A stretch of 14,695 nt of DNA. Origin: Ktedonobacterales bacterium. GTDB taxonomy: Bacteria > Chloroflexota > Ktedonobacteria > Ktedonobacterales > JADMIN01. The notes beneath the pieces were generated by a model. The model made no database searches, was not told the origin of the DNA, and saw nothing but the letters and a program-made list of their open reading frames with translations. The position numbers and the translations under genes were made by a program. The stretch is taken from assembly GCA_025450405.1 (NCBI GenBank), contig JANWHL010000052.1:1-14695 (forward strand). Reading direction: 5' to 3'. Shown in pieces: positions 13,273-14,695 of the stretch (positions within the stretch are counted from its first letter, which is position 1; each line of letters starts with the position of its first letter).

Positions 13273-14695
13273 GTACCGAAAAGCTGATCTTTGAAAAAGG
13301 TGCCCCCGAACGCCGCGCCGCAACCCTGCCCGCCCTCGACGTGCCCGAAACGCCGCTCGACGAGTTGGTGCCCGCCGCCATGCTCCGCGACGAGCCGGCG
13401 CCGCTACCCGAGGTGAGCGAGATCGAGGTCGTGCGCCATTACACGCACCTCTCGCAGCGCAACTTCGGCGTGGACGTGGGATTCTATCCGCTCGGCTCGT
13501 GCACGATGAAGTACAACCCCAAGATCAACGAAGACATGGCCGCCGTGCCCGGTTTCGCGCGCATTCACCCGCTCGCGCCCGAAGGGCTCACCCAGGGCGC
13601 GATTCAGTTGCTCTTTGAGCTGGAGGGCTATCTGGCCGAGATTGGCGGCATGAAGCGTGTCACGCTGCAGCCGGCCGCCGGCGCCCACGGCGAGATCACC
13701 GGCCTGATGATCATCAAGGCGTACCATGAACACCGCGGCGAGGGCCAGCGCAACGTCGTGCTCATGCCCGACAACGCCCACGGCACCAATCCGGCGAGCG
13801 CGACCCTGGCCGATTACGTGACCGTGGAGCTGAAATCGGACGCGCGCGGCGGTGTGGAGCTTGGGGCGCTGCGCGAGGTGCTCGCCCGGCACGAGGGTCG
13901 GGTGGCCGCCCTAATGATGACCAATCCGAACACGCTGGGCGTCTTCGACGAGCACATCGTCGAGATCGCGCGCATGGTCCACGACGCCGGCGGTCAGTTG
14001 TATTACGACGGGGCAAACTCGAACGCCATCCTGGGCATTACGCGGCCCGGCGACATGGGCTTCGACGTGGTGCACTTCAATCTCCACAAGACCTTCAGCA
14101 CACCGCACGGTGGCGGCGGACCCGGCGCGGGACCGATTGGCGTGGCGGAGCACCTGGTGCCGTTCCTCCCCGGCCCGCTGCCGGCCCACGGCACCGAAGG
14201 GTACTTCTGGGAGGACGCCGGCCCGCTCAGCATCGGGCGTGTCCGCGCGAACGCGGGCAATTTCCTGGTGCTGGTCCGCGCCTACACCTACATCCGTTTC
14301 AACGGGCCGGACGGTTTGCGCCACGTGAGCGACAGCGCGGTGCTGAACGCCAACTACGTCATGCGCCACCTGACCGACGACTATGACCTGCCTTTTGACC
14401 GCGCGTGCATGCACGAATTCGTGCTCTCCGCCAACCGGCAGAAGCACCACGACGTGCGCGCCCTCGACATCGCCAAGCGGCTCCTCGACTTTGGGATGCA
14501 CGCGCCAACGATCTACTTCCCCCTGATCGTCCCCGAGGCCATGATGATCGAGCCGACCGAGACCGAGACGAAGGAGACGCTAGACGAGTTCATCGCGGCG
14601 ATGCGCCAGATCGCGCGCGAGGCCGAGACCGACCCGAAGGTGGTCCAGGAGGCGCCGCACGTCACGCCGGTCCGGCGGCTCGACCAGACGCTGGC
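13269..14695 (+). CDS. gcvPB: Glycine dehydrogenase (decarboxylating) subunit 2, 3' end outside the window
   Basis: The ATG at 13269 overlaps the gcvPA stop codon (ATGA), which implies translational coupling and matched subunit synthesis. About 475 codons are open to the window edge, close to the usual 480-500, so only a short tail is missing. Signatures are YPLGSCTMKYNPKIN, LQPAAGAHGE, NAHGTNPASA, MMTNPNTLGVFD, YYDGANSNAILG, and the PLP site HFNLHKTFSTPHGGGGPG with the Schiff-base Lys274. This is the PLP-bearing half of the decarboxylase. Two-gene P-protein is standard in Chloroflexota, Bacillota, Thermotogota and archaea, whereas Proteobacteria carry a fused gcvP. The protein is intact as far as seen. 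Confidence 0.96.
   Translation, partial: MSTEKLIFEKGAPERRAATLPALDVPETPLDELVPAAMLRDEPAPLPEVSEIEVVRHYTHLSQRNFGVDVGFYPLGSCTMKYNPKINEDMAAVPGFARIHPLAPEGLTQGAIQLLFELEGYLAEIGGMKRVTLQPAAGAHGEITGLMIIKAYHEHRGEGQRNVVLMPDNAHGTNPASATLADYVTVELKSDARGGVELGALREVLARHEGRVAALMMTNPNTLGVFDEHIVEIARMVHDAGGQLYYDGANSNAILGITRPGDMGFDVVHFNLHKTFSTPHGGGGPGAGPIGVAEHLVPFLPGPLPAHGTEGYFWEDAGPLSIGRVRANAGNFLVLVRAYTYIRFNGPDGLRHVSDSAVLNANYVMRHLTDDYDLPFDRACMHEFVLSANRQKHHDVRALDIAKRLLDFGMHAPTIYFPLIVPEAMMIEPTETETKETLDEFIAAMRQIAREAETDPKVVQEAPHVTPVRRLDQTL

Overview
The window looks like a chromosomal segment of a GC-rich bacterium (roughly two thirds G+C by eye). Chloroflexota or a related lineage is the best guess. This rests on the two-gene (PA/PB) form of glycine decarboxylase P-protein, a Ser/Thr kinase with an N-terminal zinc ribbon and YRD/APLEQ motifs, and small RelE-like modules of a kind common there. 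It is an inference from protein style, not from a marker gene; no rRNA or tRNA gene was seen.

Left part (1-3185): a GltD-like FAD/NAD(P) oxidoreductase, cut by the window start, is read leftward. It is divergent from prmC (release-factor glutamine methyltransferase), which is followed by an alpha/beta hydrolase. Overlapping -10-like boxes lie in the divergent gap.

Middle part (3186-6717): three leftward units. A two-gene type II toxin-antitoxin module (antitoxin then RelE-like toxin, 14-nt overlap) sits in a stretch that looks less GC-rich than its surroundings. Upstream of it are mtnP (methylthioadenosine phosphorylase), with a TATAAT box and a two-hairpin leader, and a soluble Ser/Thr protein kinase with a zinc ribbon in front and a beta-sandwich-like domain behind.

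Right part (7129-14695): rightward genes. yvcK (UDP-sugar-binding morphogenesis factor) is divergent from the kinase and followed by a membrane-anchored CHAP-domain cell-wall hydrolase or amidase. The glycine cleavage genes gcvT-gcvH-gcvPA-gcvPB follow, the last cut by the window end. The gcv set lacks lpd here. A TATAAT box and a long hairpin separate gcvTH from gcvPAB.

Functionally this is mostly housekeeping: translation termination, polyamine/SAM by-product salvage, cell-wall control and one-carbon metabolism. The most interesting context is kinase / YvcK / CHAP enzyme, because YvcK proteins are known Ser/Thr kinase substrates in other phyla. The most interesting DNA-level signals are the structured leaders of mtnP and gcvPA. 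I do not see a clearly new defence or mobile system.
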